Under the pieces are notes generated by a model. The model saw nothing but the letters and a program-made list of their open reading frames with translations, was not told where the DNA came from and made no database searches. This document shows positions 9,501-18,555 of a stretch of 64,000 bases of DNA, in pieces; the first letter of the stretch is position 1, and every line of letters begins with the position of its first letter. Source of the DNA: CAYYKK01 sp046351395 (lineage in GTDB: Bacteria; Myxococcota_A; Polyangia; Polyangiales; Polyangiaceae); assembly GCA_046351395.1 (NCBI GenBank), contig JAXLYP010000015.1:186001-250000 (forward strand), read 5' to 3'. The position numbers and the translations under genes are program-made.

Positions 9501-10260
9501 GCGTGATTCCTCCCGCCATGATCGAAGACCCGCCCGGCAGGACCGCGCCGACGTGTCGGGTCCGCTGGTAGTGCATGGTCTTCGGTAGAACCCATTGGGG
9601 ATCCACCAAGCCGCGCTCACCATGCAGATCGGCATAGAGCGCCAATCGCCCACCGAGGTCAGCCACGCGCGCTGGAACGTGGGCGCCGCTCAAGGTGACC
9701 GCGTCGGGCGCAGAGACGCGGAGCAACGCGTGGCCGTCCGCCGGGTCGACCACGAACACTTCGCCGCTCCGCTCGACGAGCGTGAGGGGATCCACGCGCC
9801 AGGTCGCAATGGGGTCGCCATCCGGCGGCGGCTCGTTCACGAGCAGCCATTCTTCGGCGCCACGCTCATCGACCGTCCAATAGGACCAACCTCGACCATT
9901 CGCGTATCGCACGGCCCGACCATCGAGGGCGCCCGCTCCGGCGCAGGACTCCTCGACCAGCTCGACGGGCGGCCCTCCCCCGCGGTGCGGAAAGAGCCTG
10001 ATCGCGCCCTCTCCCCGGAGAGGAAAGGTCGCCTCGAACGCGGCCTCGCGCGTGGGATCACGGGGCTCGAACCCCACGTCGGTCGCAGACAACACGAGCC
10101 CCCGCTCGAGCACGGACGCGGAAACCAGCGAAAAATCACGCGCGAGCCTCGCGGGCGAAACCTCGCGCCCGCCAATCGTTGGATCGTCGGTCGCCGCACA
10201 CCCGGGAAGGAGGGCGGACAGCAGAGCACCGCCAAGCACTGAGCGACTTCGACGGCGCAT
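6562..10260 (-). CDS. Kelch-repeat surface lipoprotein with MYXO-CTERM-like tail
   Basis: 1232 residues. The start has Arg residues, a hydrophobic stretch and lipobox LLPGC at about 18-22. After a 230-residue N-terminal domain come two sets of Kelch-type blades (recurrent LPDGRVIVTGG / YDPATNTW pairs), about 240-550 and 610-920, split by a cysteine-rich block near 560-600 (CVSGYCESGVCCDTPCGGPC). A second Cys-rich block lies near 930-1040. A 130-residue Ser/Ala/Thr linker leads to GGCSVAP, a hydrophobic helix (VVLLASILAVRAL) and RRRRR, matching the MYXO-CTERM plan; 26 further residues follow the Arg cluster, which is unusual. Likely an outer-surface adhesion or display protein. Divergent from a similar large lipoprotein at 10371. 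Confidence 0.85.
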   Translation of the reverse strand: MRRRSRSVLGGALLSALLPGCAATDDPTIGGREVSPARLARDFSLVSASVLERGLVLSATDVGFEPRDPTREAAFEATFPLRGEGAIRLFPHRGGGPPVELVEESCAGAGALDGRAVRYANGRGWSYWTVDERGAEEWLLVNEPPPDGDPIATWRVDPLTLVERSGEVFVVDPADGHALLRVSAPDAVTLSGAHVPARVADLGGRLALYADLHGERGLVDPQWVLPKTMHYQRTRHVGAVLPGGSSIMAGGITQIGNSVVTATVEVYDTTLGAWLNAPPLQAPRQDAVAAALPDGRVIVTGGATNSAASSAATDLYAPATGAWTVGPPLPLARYDSTATTLADGRILVAGGYTGSALSTRIDIFDGASNSWTTGASPSTIQLRYHTATLLQNGDVLMTGGNSTAVRIYKPSTNTWTSAASSAQIHARGASALLPSGDVLVAGGAGLAAAEKYRPATNTWSAAGSMSNVRTYFDLKVLPDGKVLAAGGDSGSNAEWTTDIYDPATNTWTVGPHMSTSRARYVSLSLPNGGIQICGGQYFTDAQWDTCETFATDQGQSCSSDDECVSGYCESGVCCDTPCGGPCETCAANQGATKDGICTKLPTPACTSSPPIAPWTAVSPMIMARGDTVAAPIPGEKILLFGGDTNPFTEIYDSVAGVSAPAAPVTGTCLDNARAVTLADGKVLVIGCQATRIYDPASDAWTVSSPNFRFRGSLTLLADGRALAVGGGSLLDSAEIYDPATSTWSPIPGPNFWRREQSAVLLGDGRVFVVGGEQSIGASATAEIYDPISNAWAIVASAPRPMFRAAIARLASGKVLLVGAHDSVNPTATSYLYDPATNVWSSAGETTVPRYSPDATVLSDGRVIVTGGTTDALGAKTDLYDPVTNRWYVGPQLNASRVNASIAKMSDGRIYAFGGSNASQSMATSSVDRLTIYGAACATSATCPANQTCVDGVCCNQPCNAGVCDACSVATGALYDGICRGLSGPTCDDGDVCTQTDKCMVGVCVGKNPLSCTSLDQCHTANACNPSSGCSVSAVPDGTPCVGGQCMSGLCVQTSTSAAGSTAASTSAASAGSSTATSTSASSSAASTSASSSDAASASSSDVSGSSSGASSADASSSSEASSSADASSAATSSGASVASSTSQGSGGAASTSASSSGKGGGGGASVKADEGGCSVAPGASDGPGRVVLLASILAVRALRRRRRPVPSPTAIHSTPRGRMVRKHPAIKNPSST
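6750..7110 (-). repeat. Ser/Ala low-complexity linker coding region
   Basis: A degenerate trinucleotide-rich stretch encoding alternating Ser, Ala, Thr and Asp residues before the C-terminal sorting signal of the Kelch lipoprotein. Such linkers are typical for spacing surface proteins from the membrane and are prone to length change. Confidence 0.75.
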
Positions 10261-10370
10261 GGATTGACCTGCGTATCACGGAGCGTGTGTGTGTTCAACG
10301 GGCCGGGGCTTGTCCACCCGAGCGCCCGTCGGCACTTGCGGCGGGAGCGCGCGCCACGTACGAATCCTTG
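10261..10370. promoter_or_regulatory. Shared divergent promoter region of two large lipoproteins
   Basis: This 110-bp gap separates the start codons of the Kelch lipoprotein (minus) and the Cys-rich lipoprotein (plus), so both promoters must lie within it or overlap the coding starts. I see no clear -35/-10 pair or long palindrome. The short GTGTGTGTG run near 10286 is the only notable pattern. Confidence 0.4.
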
Positions 10371-13300
10371 ATGGGTCGCCGCAACTTCGTCGCACTCGCT
10401 GGCTTCTCCCTCCTCGCAGCGACGTGCACGATCGACGACCTCCCTGAAGACGGCAGCGCGTCGATCCTTGCGCCACCGCCAGCCGATCAGCACGAGGCGG
10501 AGCCTTCGTTCGTTCACGTGGAGCGCGCGCTCGCGCCAGCCATGGCGCGCGCGAGGTATGCGTTCGTGTCGAACCCGGCGACCGGTGAGGTCGAGAGTGG
10601 TTCCACCAGTTGGTATGCGAGGGCTGTCGGCCCAAAGCTCCGATTTGCAGCAGGTGCATCCATCACGGGAGAGCTGCCGGACGGCGCGGCGACCTTCGAG
10701 ACAATCCAAGTCGGGCGGGACGAGCGCCCATGGGAAGGCGGCGCGTTTCACGCGAGCGAGGGACGGCTCGCGCGCGAAGCGGACGGGGTCGCGGAGTTCG
10801 TGGAAGGCTCGTCCGCGTCCATCGAACAGTCGTGGGTCTTCGACCGACCACCGACGGGCGTCGGGGATCTCGTGGTTCGCGTCGCCGTATCCGGCGGGTC
10901 GTTCGCGTCCTCGGATGCGTCAGGGCTTCACTTCCGCGCCGGGAATGGCGGCTTCGTCTACGGACACGCAACCTGGAGGGACGCGGCCGGGAACTCACGA
11001 GAGGTTCCGTCCGTGTGGGAGCTCGGGTCGATCCGGATGGTCGTCCCCGCGGCACTCCTGGATCAGAGCAGCTACCCCGCGGTGCTGGATCCGGCGATTG
11101 GCCCCGAGGTAGAGACCGACGCGCCGATCGACGCCCAGAGCGAGGGCGTGAGCAACGACACGTACGGCGCACACGTCGGCTGCACGTCATCCACGTGCCT
11201 CGTCGCGTTCCAGAGCGATCGCGGCGTGGAGCTCAATGGCTACGAGTTGGATGGCTCCGGCACGCCGGGCTACGCGCATCGGATCATCACGGGTGAGAAC
11301 GTCTACGACGTGGGCTCCATGGGGGGGACGTTCGTCCTGGTGACGCGCGTCGGCGCGGCGTCGCCCTACACGTTCCGTGTCCGGCGAATCGACGCGATGG
11401 GCGCTTCGATCGGCAACTCTACCGACTTCACGAGCACCGGAGCCGGCGCGGGGACGGGCGGGAAGATCAGCTGCGCCCCCGATCGATGCCTCCTCACCTT
11501 CGTGAGCGCGAACAACGTCGTCGGGAATCGGATCGCGCTCGATGGAACGAAGCTCGACCCCGCTGGCTTCATCATCCAATCCGCCGCCGCCGCAGCGACG
11601 GACGTGGGGTTCAACGGGGTGCACTTCCTCGCATCCTTCACGGGGGGCTCCAAGCGGATCGACCTGAATGGCGGCCTCGTGGATCTGACGCCCCTGTCTG
11701 CGTCGGGCAACGTGGGCGTGCATGGGACGGACTTCCTCGTAGGAGGTAGCCTCGTCCATGACGATGGCACGACCGCGTGGACCGTGGCGCCGTTCGGCTC
11801 GGACACGATGTGGGTCGGCAACCGGTGGCTCCTCGTCGGCGGGTCGAAGGGTCGACCGCTCAGCGACACCGGAGTGTTCGCCGCTTTTGACTACAACTAC
11901 GGACCCCTGGCGGTGAAGCCGTACTGCGCGGCTCTGCCGGGTGGCGGTGGACTGATCGTGGGCAACACGTCCCCCTCGACGTACCTGACGCGGGTCAACG
12001 CGGACGGCGCCGCGGTCCAGGCGACGACGCTCATCAGCGACAGCGCGAACGCACAACATCGACCGTTCTTCATCGCAGGGCCGAGCCAGACGCTCCTGAC
12101 CTGGGTCGACGCGCGACTCGGTGGATATGGAATCTACGCCCAGCGGTACGACACGCAGGGCAACGCGCTGGACGTCACTCCGTTCTTGATCGCGAACACG
12201 ACCTCGGTCGGCTCGGTCACCGGCACGAGCGACGGCGTCAACTATCTCGTCAGCTACGGGGACGGTATGACCGCGGGGAGGTCGCGCCTGGTCTCGACGA
12301 GCGGTCAGCTCCTCGGCAGCGAGCTCCCCATCGGTGGCTCGAACGCAGTAGCGGTCGCCTTCGACGGCACCTATTACTTCTTCGTATCGGCGGGCGCGAT
12401 CAAGGTACAGCGCATGTCGCCCGCGGGCGTGATCGTCGACGCGGCGCCCATCGGCCTGGGCGTGAGCGGCTCCGCCGTGCGCGCGGCGTACCGGCCTGGC
12501 ACGGGCGTCGTGATCGCCTACCCGGAGACGGGGAAGACGAGCGCTGTCACGGTCGGCACGGGTGGGACGATCATCGCCGGGCCGACGACGATCACGAACA
12601 CCTCCAAGAAGCTCGCGATCGCCTGCAGCAGCAATGCTTGCTTGTTGAGCGACGGGGTGACGTTCCACTCCGAGACTGGAAACCTGTACTCCGCGCCGTC
12701 ACACGGAGCGGCGGTGGGTCTGCCGTCGATCGCGGTCGCGGGGCCGCATTTCATGCTCGTGGACGCCGAGCCCTCGGGGATCGCGGGGATCCGTATGCCC
12801 GGGATTGGCGGCTCATGGTACCCGTTCTCGACGGATCCGTCGGCGGTCGAGCCGTCGGTCGTCATGTTCGATGGCAGCCATGGGCTCGTCGCGTACGAGC
12901 GCTACGTACCCGTCGAAAAAGGGGTGCGCCTCTTCGTGCGCGCGCTCGGCCCCGCCGCGCTCAGCAGCACATGCAACGCCGGGGAGGACTGCGCATCGGG
13001 CTTCTGTGCGGACGGCGTCTGCTGCAATCAGGCGTGCACCGGGGGCAATGGGGATTGTCAGGCGTGCAGCGTCGCCGCCGGAGCAGCCGTGAACGGAGTT
13101 TGCGGACCGCGGGCCGCCGCCAGTGTCTGTCGCGCGGCCTCGGGAGGGACGACCTGCGACGTGGCCGAGGTCTGTGACGGCGTGACCACAACGTGCCCTG
13201 CCGACGCGGTCCAACCTGCGATGACGCCCTGCCGCCTAGCCGCGGGGCCATGCGATGCGGTCGAGAAGTGCGACGGCACGACGAAGATCTGCCCGAACGA

Positions 13301-13982
13301 CGCGAAGGAGCCGAGCGGCGTAGTGTGCCGGCCTGCGGCGACGGCTTGTGACAAGGCGGAGCTCTGCACCGGCCTCAGCATCACTTGTCCGAACGACATC
13401 TTCTCTCCCGCAACCGCGGTGTGCCGCCCGGCGACCGGACCGTGCGACGTTCCGGAGTTTTGCCCCGGGGGCGCCCCGGATTGTCCAGCCGATGGAGGGG
13501 TCGCCGAGGGGACGACGTGTGGCGACCCGTCCTCCTCGTCGTGCGACGCCCCCGACTCCTGCATTGGAACGGTGTGCGCGGCCAATACCGTCCCCGACGG
13601 CACGCCGTGCGGTGGGAGCGATACGTGCGTGGCCGGCGTGTGCACGCCACCAAGCATGTCCTCGAGCTCGGCGGCCTCTGCCTCGGCCAGCGCGTCGAGC
13701 TCGTCTGACGCGTCGACGAGCGTCTCCGACGCGGCGTCCTCGAGCGCAGAAGCTTCGAGCGGCTCCGGCGGCGCGGCCTCCGTGTCGAGTGCCTCGTCCG
13801 CAGCCACGACGTCCGCGGTGGGATCGAGCGGCGCGACCGCGTCGTCCGGCTCTGGAGGCGCGCCTCCGGACGATGGCGGAGGGTGCAGCGTCGCCCCGAA
13901 TGGGAGCGGACAGTCCGCGTGGTGGGGTGTGATACCGGCGCTCTTCCTCGTGCGGCGACGCCGTCCACGACACCCGACGTAG
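10371..13982 (+). CDS. Large Cys-rich repeat lipoprotein with MYXO-CTERM-like tail
   Basis: From ATG 10371 the protein is 1203 residues; an upstream in-frame start exists but the signal sequence fits this one (MGRRNFVALAGFSLLAATC, lipobox near 16-19). Residues 30-230 form an N-terminal domain, 260-860 a strand-rich region with WVDARLGGYGIYAQRY-like segments seen in myxobacterial surface proteins, and 865-1090 a run of cysteine-rich repeats (CASGFCADGVCCNQACTGG and several CDxAExCDG units). A Ser/Ala linker then leads to GGGCSVAP, a hydrophobic stretch and RRRRPRHP, a MYXO-CTERM-like signal. Probable surface-exposed protein, same class as its divergent neighbour, likely co-regulated with it. 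Function unknown. Confidence 0.85.
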   Translation: MGRRNFVALAGFSLLAATCTIDDLPEDGSASILAPPPADQHEAEPSFVHVERALAPAMARARYAFVSNPATGEVESGSTSWYARAVGPKLRFAAGASITGELPDGAATFETIQVGRDERPWEGGAFHASEGRLAREADGVAEFVEGSSASIEQSWVFDRPPTGVGDLVVRVAVSGGSFASSDASGLHFRAGNGGFVYGHATWRDAAGNSREVPSVWELGSIRMVVPAALLDQSSYPAVLDPAIGPEVETDAPIDAQSEGVSNDTYGAHVGCTSSTCLVAFQSDRGVELNGYELDGSGTPGYAHRIITGENVYDVGSMGGTFVLVTRVGAASPYTFRVRRIDAMGASIGNSTDFTSTGAGAGTGGKISCAPDRCLLTFVSANNVVGNRIALDGTKLDPAGFIIQSAAAAATDVGFNGVHFLASFTGGSKRIDLNGGLVDLTPLSASGNVGVHGTDFLVGGSLVHDDGTTAWTVAPFGSDTMWVGNRWLLVGGSKGRPLSDTGVFAAFDYNYGPLAVKPYCAALPGGGGLIVGNTSPSTYLTRVNADGAAVQATTLISDSANAQHRPFFIAGPSQTLLTWVDARLGGYGIYAQRYDTQGNALDVTPFLIANTTSVGSVTGTSDGVNYLVSYGDGMTAGRSRLVSTSGQLLGSELPIGGSNAVAVAFDGTYYFFVSAGAIKVQRMSPAGVIVDAAPIGLGVSGSAVRAAYRPGTGVVIAYPETGKTSAVTVGTGGTIIAGPTTITNTSKKLAIACSSNACLLSDGVTFHSETGNLYSAPSHGAAVGLPSIAVAGPHFMLVDAEPSGIAGIRMPGIGGSWYPFSTDPSAVEPSVVMFDGSHGLVAYERYVPVEKGVRLFVRALGPAALSSTCNAGEDCASGFCADGVCCNQACTGGNGDCQACSVAAGAAVNGVCGPRAAASVCRAASGGTTCDVAEVCDGVTTTCPADAVQPAMTPCRLAAGPCDAVEKCDGTTKICPNDAKEPSGVVCRPAATACDKAELCTGLSITCPNDIFSPATAVCRPATGPCDVPEFCPGGAPDCPADGGVAEGTTCGDPSSSSCDAPDSCIGTVCAANTVPDGTPCGGSDTCVAGVCTPPSMSSSSAASASASASSSSDASTSVSDAASSSAEASSGSGGAASVSSASSAATTSAVGSSGATASSGSGGAPPDDGGGCSVAPNGSGQSAWWGVIPALFLVRRRRPRHPT

Positions 13983-14004
13983 CCTTCCTGAACGCCGCGG
14001 TAGG

Positions 14005-14480
14005 GCACCCGTCACCCTGGCGGGCCAGAAGTCGAAGTGCCCGTGCGCGTTGCTCGCGCAGCTCTCGAAGTCGTGGGCGCCGCCGCGCTGGGCCGCGACC
14101 GCGTTGGCCAAAGAGATGTTCACGCTGCACGCGAAGTCGACCGCGAGTCCGCGATAGTGATTCGAGTAGGCGGAGTGGCAGCGCTCGGTGATGGCGTTGA
14201 TCGGCACCGCGCCCTTCTTGCTGAGGTCGTAGAGGAACTTCATCAATGTCGAGGAACACCGTCGTGCGGCTGCCGTGCGGGTCGCGTTGTTGCTGCAGCT
14301 CAAGTGCGCTGGTGGCCGGCGGCGAGCTCCTGGAGCACGACGCGCGCGTCGTTCGTGTAGGGGAAGGAGACATTCGGGCTTCAGCGGCTATCGGACGCAG
14401 GTCGTGTCGCCGCAGCAGCTCGCGACATCGTCGAGGATGGCGTCGCTCCTCCCGAGCGCAGGGTCGCGGCCGCGATCGCC
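14005..14480 (-). pseudogene. Decayed M15-type (LAS) peptidase gene
   Basis: On the minus strand sensible sequence is scattered over three frames: ILDDVASCCGDTTCVR (about 14388-14445), NVSFPYTNDARVVLQELAAG (14310-14375), TTVFLDID (about 14240-14270), then FLYDLSKKGAVPINAITERC to HGHFDFW (14025-14240). The last piece holds SNHYRGLAVDF, fitting the SxHxxGxAxD zinc motif of M15/LAS D-Ala-D-Ala-type peptidases, and HGHFDF fits the third-ligand strand. At least two frameshifts are required. No intact start was found; the gene's 3' end abuts the Cys-rich lipoprotein's 3' end. Confidence 0.6.
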
Positions 14481-14736
14481 CTCGGGAGCGCGACGGGGAA
14501 GACGAAGCGGATCCGACTGGCTGCGCAGGACCTCCGCGGACGAGGCGCTCCGCGAGGTCTCTCGATGCGGCGGCCGAAGGGCCGATCGCCGAGGACGCGC
14601 TCGACCGCGCCACGGCTCGCCACTGCCAGCGGACCCATCGTAGCCCCTCGCCCCGGAGGCCGAGCGCTCGAGGCCAGCATCACGCGGGACAGAGGGGGGG
14701 CAGGCGCCGTGGTAAGTTCGTACCGAGGGGCCATCC

Positions 14737-15741
14737 ATGTGTGAACTGCCTGCCCGTGCCGTCCATCGTTCCTGCGCCGCGGCGATCGTGACCGCGCTCG
14801 TGCTCGTGCCGCTCGCCGGTTGCGACGACGGCGTCGACGGTACGGGCAGCACGGGGAGCGGGAGCACCGGGACGGGGAGTGGTGAGTCGTACGTGTTCGT
14901 CTCCGAGTTCGGAACGTTCGGCATGGGGGACGGTCAACTGGACAAACCGAAGGGGCTCGCGCTCGGTCCGCAGGGGCGGATCGTGATCCCGGACTTCGGG
15001 AACAGCCGCATCGAGCTCTACGACGTCGGCGGCGCGTTCCTCTCGACGTTCGGCGCGCCAGGCAAGGATCCCGGCAAGCTCGACAGGCCGGTTAGCGTCG
15101 CCGTCCGGCCGTCAGGGGAGATCCTCGTCGCCGACTTCGGCAACAACCGCGTGCAGGTGTTCGACGCGACGGGGATGTTCCTCTTCCAGTTCGGGACGGA
15201 GGGGACCGGGGACGGACAGTTCAAGAACCCCGCGGGCATCGCGGTCGACGCCGCGGGGAACATCTACGTCTCCGACGGCAACGGGTCCCGCGTCGAGAAG
15301 TTCAAGCCGAACGGCACGTACTTGGGCCAGTTCGGCAGCAGCGGCTCCGGGGACGGACAGTTCCTCTATCCGAAGAGCATCGTGCCCGACGCGGCGGGGA
15401 ACATCTTCGTCGTCGACAACGGTCACAACCGCGTCCAGAAGTTCAACGCTGCGCTCGTCTATCAGTCGCAGTTCGGGGGCGCTGGCACAGGCGACGGACA
15501 GTTCGACAGTCCGCGCGGGATGGCCATCGACGCCGCGGGCAATCTCTATGTGTCCGACCAGAACCACGATCGGGTGCAGAAGTTCGACCCGTCGGGGGCG
15601 TTCATCACGAAGTTTGGCGTGTCCGGGTCCGAGCCCGGAAAGATGGATGAGCCCGCTGGTCTGGCCGTCGACACGAACGGGGACATCCTGGTCGCGGACG
15701 AGCTGAACAGCCGCATCCAGCGTTGGCGACCCGCCATGTAG
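14737..15741 (+). CDS. NHL-repeat lipoprotein
   Basis: 334 residues. The N-terminus holds a signal sequence with lipobox LAGC near 26-29 and a Gly/Ser/Thr linker. From about 52 there are six NHL units of about 46 residues with the consensus GDGQFxxPxGIAVDAAGNIYV followed by D..N.RVQKF, forming a complete six-bladed beta-propeller. NHL lipoproteins act as periplasmic or outer-membrane binding scaffolds; no catalytic motif is present. ATG 14737 follows GAGGGG about 9 bases upstream. Intact, unlike the relics on both sides. Confidence 0.88.
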   Translation: MCELPARAVHRSCAAAIVTALVLVPLAGCDDGVDGTGSTGSGSTGTGSGESYVFVSEFGTFGMGDGQLDKPKGLALGPQGRIVIPDFGNSRIELYDVGGAFLSTFGAPGKDPGKLDRPVSVAVRPSGEILVADFGNNRVQVFDATGMFLFQFGTEGTGDGQFKNPAGIAVDAAGNIYVSDGNGSRVEKFKPNGTYLGQFGSSGSGDGQFLYPKSIVPDAAGNIFVVDNGHNRVQKFNAALVYQSQFGGAGTGDGQFDSPRGMAIDAAGNLYVSDQNHDRVQKFDPSGAFITKFGVSGSEPGKMDEPAGLAVDTNGDILVADELNSRIQRWRPAM

Positions 15742-15824
15742 CTCGGAGGCGAGGAAAGTCGGACACGGATCGGGCCGCGCGGACCGCTCGATCTCGGGTT
15801 GTCGAGGGCGCTCGTCGAGCGGGC

Positions 15825-16316
15825 GATCCCTGAACGAGACTCCCGCGGGTGCCACGAACGTCAGCCTCTCGAGCCCCATCGGCAGCGCCGAGGCCGCGAC
15901 CGATCCCTTCACGGTCGGCGTCGCCGACGTGAACGACGACGGCTCCATGGCCGTCATCCTGTCCGACTTTCCCGCGGGGCGGATCGTGGTCCTCCTCGAC
16001 GCGACCGAGTGTGGCGCCGGCTCCCCCACGTTCGAGTCGCCCGTCGCGGTCGCGGCGGGCGCGGGCGTGCAGGACTTCGACACCGCCGACTTCGACGGCG
16101 AGGGGTCCGTCGACATCGTCGCGTCGAACCAGAACGATCGAGGCCTCGGTCCTCTTCGGCGGATCCGATCCACCTGACTTCGCCAGGCGCCTCGATGTAC
16201 CGCTCGGTGTTGCTTCGCTCACCGTCGCGGTCGGCGATTTCAACGCCGACGACCGGATCGACGTGGCGTTCGTCGCGCCGAGTGGGCCGAGCGTCTCGGT
16301 GCTCATGCAGCGGTGA
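15825..16316 (+). pseudogene. FG-GAP/VCBS-repeat protein fragment, frameshifted
   Basis: In one frame: NETPAGATNVSLSSPIGSA, GVADVNDDGSMAVILSDF, then FDTADFDGEGSVDIVASNQN; at about 16140 the sense moves to another frame: VAVGDFNADDRIDVAFVAPS, ending at TGA 16314-16316. These are three FG-GAP/VCBS units (D-x-[ND]-x-D-G calcium-loop pattern). The 5' part is missing: no start or signal peptide lies between the NHL gene and 15825. A truncated, frame-broken remnant. Confidence 0.6.
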
Positions 16317-16513
16317 CCCTGCGATCGGGCCGGTTGCTGGCGAAGATGCACCGCCATGACGGAAGCGCCGCGCGCGCGGACGACGCATCGACGGACAATG
16401 GGGTCCGATCGCGAACCGGACCGGCATCCAGTGGCTCTCCACCAGGGAGGACCGTGTCTTCCTTCGTGGCCCGGGTATTCGGGGCTCGGGATGTCGGCTC
16501 CATCAGCGCTCAG

Positions 16514-17869
16514 TCAATCGCCCACCCTGGTTCTCGACTGACTATCCGGGCCCACCCCGACCTCCGAGTCGAGGGATCCCGTCTCGCAGCGATCGACGGG
16601 AGCCCACGTGGAGCCGCCGTCGTCCGTTCGCCAGAGCCTCTTCCCGCTCAGCGTGAACGCCACCGACTCCGACACGAACTGCACGTGCTCGAGCTCGAGA
16701 TCGGCGATGCTCCCCGGCGCGCCGGGTGCGAGGGATGGCTTGTGCTCGTCCCAGTCCGTCCCGCCGACGCTCGAGATCAGCGTGGGCAGGCCCTCGTCGC
16801 TCGGAGGCTCCACGACGGCGTGGGCCACGTTTCCGGTCGTCGAGAGGAGTCGAATCGTCGTTCGGCCGCCTGCTTGATAGAGGAGCGTCGTCCGCGCGCC
16901 GAAGTGGTCGAGCGCGATCAGCTGCGTCGCGCTCTCGACCGCGGCGATCGTGCGCTTCGCGTCGGCGAGGTAGACCACGGAGTCGACGAAGTCGTCCCCC
17001 GACACGTCCTCCTCGTCGTCGTACGGCCGCCACGTGGGCTCCGTGGTGCCACGCGTCCAGTCCGAGATCTCCCACGAGCGCCCCGCGTCGGACGTTCGCA
17101 ACAGGCTCGAACGGCCGGTCGCGATGCGCCCGTTCTGGAACCAGTGTCGCGCGTCGAGCTCGATCAGCTCTCCGCTGCGAGGGAGCGGCTCGGGGCCGGA
17201 CCAAGATCGCGCGGCGTCCGCGGTGTGCAGCACGAGATCACAGCTCGAGCTCATTCCGTGGTCGCACTCCAACATCAGCGTCGCGCGCCGCCCCGATGCG
17301 TGGGCAAGCGACGTCCCCGTGACGTGCACCGGGACGTCGATCGAGGAGCGGCTCCACGTGCGGCCGCCGTTCGCGGTGCGGAACAGGTGGTGATCGTCGT
17401 CGGGGACGACGGCCACGCGCGCGTCGAGCGGAAGGGCGGCGTTCGGCCACTCGCTCGGCGCGGAGATCGCCGGGGGGAGCGAGACGCGCGTCCAGCATCG
17501 ACCGCCGTCATCCGTCCGGAGGAGGCTGCCCTGCAATAGCTCGCCGCTGGTCTCGTCCACCCACGCCCACCCAGCGCGCGTCGACTTCATGTCGATCCAA
17601 CGCACCCTCGGCCAAGGAGATGCCTCGTCTTCGTCCTTGGGCGTGGGGGCTGAGACGGGCGAGGGCACTGGCGGACACACGGGCGGAGCGGTGTATGGCG
17701 GTGCAGAGGTGGTTGGCGCGGCCGTCGGCGCGGGGAGTCGTAGGTGCCGCACATCCATCGAGGACGGCCGCGTCGCCGTCCACACGGCGAGCGGGAGCAG
17801 CGCCAGGAGGCCGATGGTGACCGACACCTCCACTGGCGCGACGGCGCGTGGAGACCGGAGGATGCGCAT
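16514..17869 (-). CDS. BNR/sortilin-type repeat protein with N-terminal anchor
   Basis: ATG 17869 gives 451 residues starting MRILRSPRAVAPVEV, then one membrane helix (VTIGLLALLPLAVW), a Pro/Thr-rich linker to about 90, and a beta-propeller region with Asp-box/BNR units: SLLRTDDGGRCWTRV, HLFRTANGGRTWSRS, SLLRTSDAGRSWEI and RLWRTDDGGSTWAPV. Asp-box proteins include sialidases, sortilin and Ycf48-like assembly factors; catalytic sialidase residues are not evident, so a periplasmic binding or scaffold role is more likely. An upstream in-frame ATG (17980) would place 37 residues before the anchor and is less convincing. Confidence 0.75.
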   Translation of the reverse strand: MRILRSPRAVAPVEVSVTIGLLALLPLAVWTATRPSSMDVRHLRLPAPTAAPTTSAPPYTAPPVCPPVPSPVSAPTPKDEDEASPWPRVRWIDMKSTRAGWAWVDETSGELLQGSLLRTDDGGRCWTRVSLPPAISAPSEWPNAALPLDARVAVVPDDDHHLFRTANGGRTWSRSSIDVPVHVTGTSLAHASGRRATLMLECDHGMSSSCDLVLHTADAARSWSGPEPLPRSGELIELDARHWFQNGRIATGRSSLLRTSDAGRSWEISDWTRGTTEPTWRPYDDEEDVSGDDFVDSVVYLADAKRTIAAVESATQLIALDHFGARTTLLYQAGGRTTIRLLSTTGNVAHAVVEPPSDEGLPTLISSVGGTDWDEHKPSLAPGAPGSIADLELEHVQFVSESVAFTLSGKRLWRTDDGGSTWAPVDRCETGSLDSEVGVGPDSQSRTRVGD

Positions 17870-18059
17870 GGCTCGGGGGAACGCCGAACGGGGAGTTCCG
17901 ATTCCGGCAGATCGGACGCCAACCGGCGCCGCTTTGCGTGTGCCCATCACGTCCCAATGAGATCGGATCGGGCCGTGCACAGCATCGGATCCTCATGAAG
18001 AGTCCCCTCGCCGTGGTGGCTCTCTGCGTCGCGGACGCGCTGTCGATCGGTTGTTCGCC

Positions 18060-18440
18060 CCTTCGAAATGCCGCCCGCGTTCCCGGACGCGTTCCGCGAC
18101 CTCACCGTCGAGCCGCTCGCGCCGTTCTTCACCGCGCTCTCCGACTCGCTCTACCGCCTCGCGCCCGTGGGCGCGGAGGCGCCCGTCGCGGTGCTCCTCA
18201 CGCCGGGCCCCCAACGAGACGTACATCGAGCACTCGTTCCTCGCGCGGCACCTCGGCTTCCCGCTCGTCGAGGGGCAGGACCTCATCGTCCGCGGCGACG
18301 CCGTCACCTGAAGACGCTGCGCGGCCTCCGTCGTGTCCACGCGATCCTGCGCCGGCTCGACGACGACTTCTGTGATCCGGTCGAGCTGCGCGCCGACTCG
18401 GCGCTCGGCATCCCGGGGCTCCTGCACGTCATCCGCTCCC
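18060..18440 (+). pseudogene. Circularly permuted ATP-grasp protein fragment
   Basis: Joined across frames: VAVLLTPGP, then PNETYIEHSFLARHLGFPLV and EGQDLIVRGDAVT in a second frame, then LKTLRGLRRVHAILRRLDDD and FCDPVELRADSALGIPGLL in the first frame again. This is the core of the circularly permuted type-2 ATP-grasp family (peptide-ligase-like). One shift near 18210 and a compensating one near 18300 are needed. The fragment stops exactly where the 117-bp repeat begins (18440), so the 3' end of the gene was replaced by the repeat. Confidence 0.7.
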
Positions 18441-18555
18441 GCTCGAGGGTCGGGTTCATCAGCACGCCGCCGGCGTTCGGAGTCCCAAGCCGGCCCACCG
18501 CCCGGTGGCCACCGGCGCGGAACGCAAAAGCACAGTTCGCAAGTCCTACTCGCCC
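18440..18555 (-). repeat. 117-bp repeat, copy B (inverted relative to 26746)
   Basis: About 93% identical to 26746-26862 in reverse orientation. Read on the minus strand it begins GGGCGAGTAGGACTTGCG, where TAG is the stop codon of the gene at 18546-18758, contains the perfect 14-bp palindrome CCGGTGGCCACCGG, and ends CCCTCGAGCG inside the ATP-grasp relic. Confidence 0.85.
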
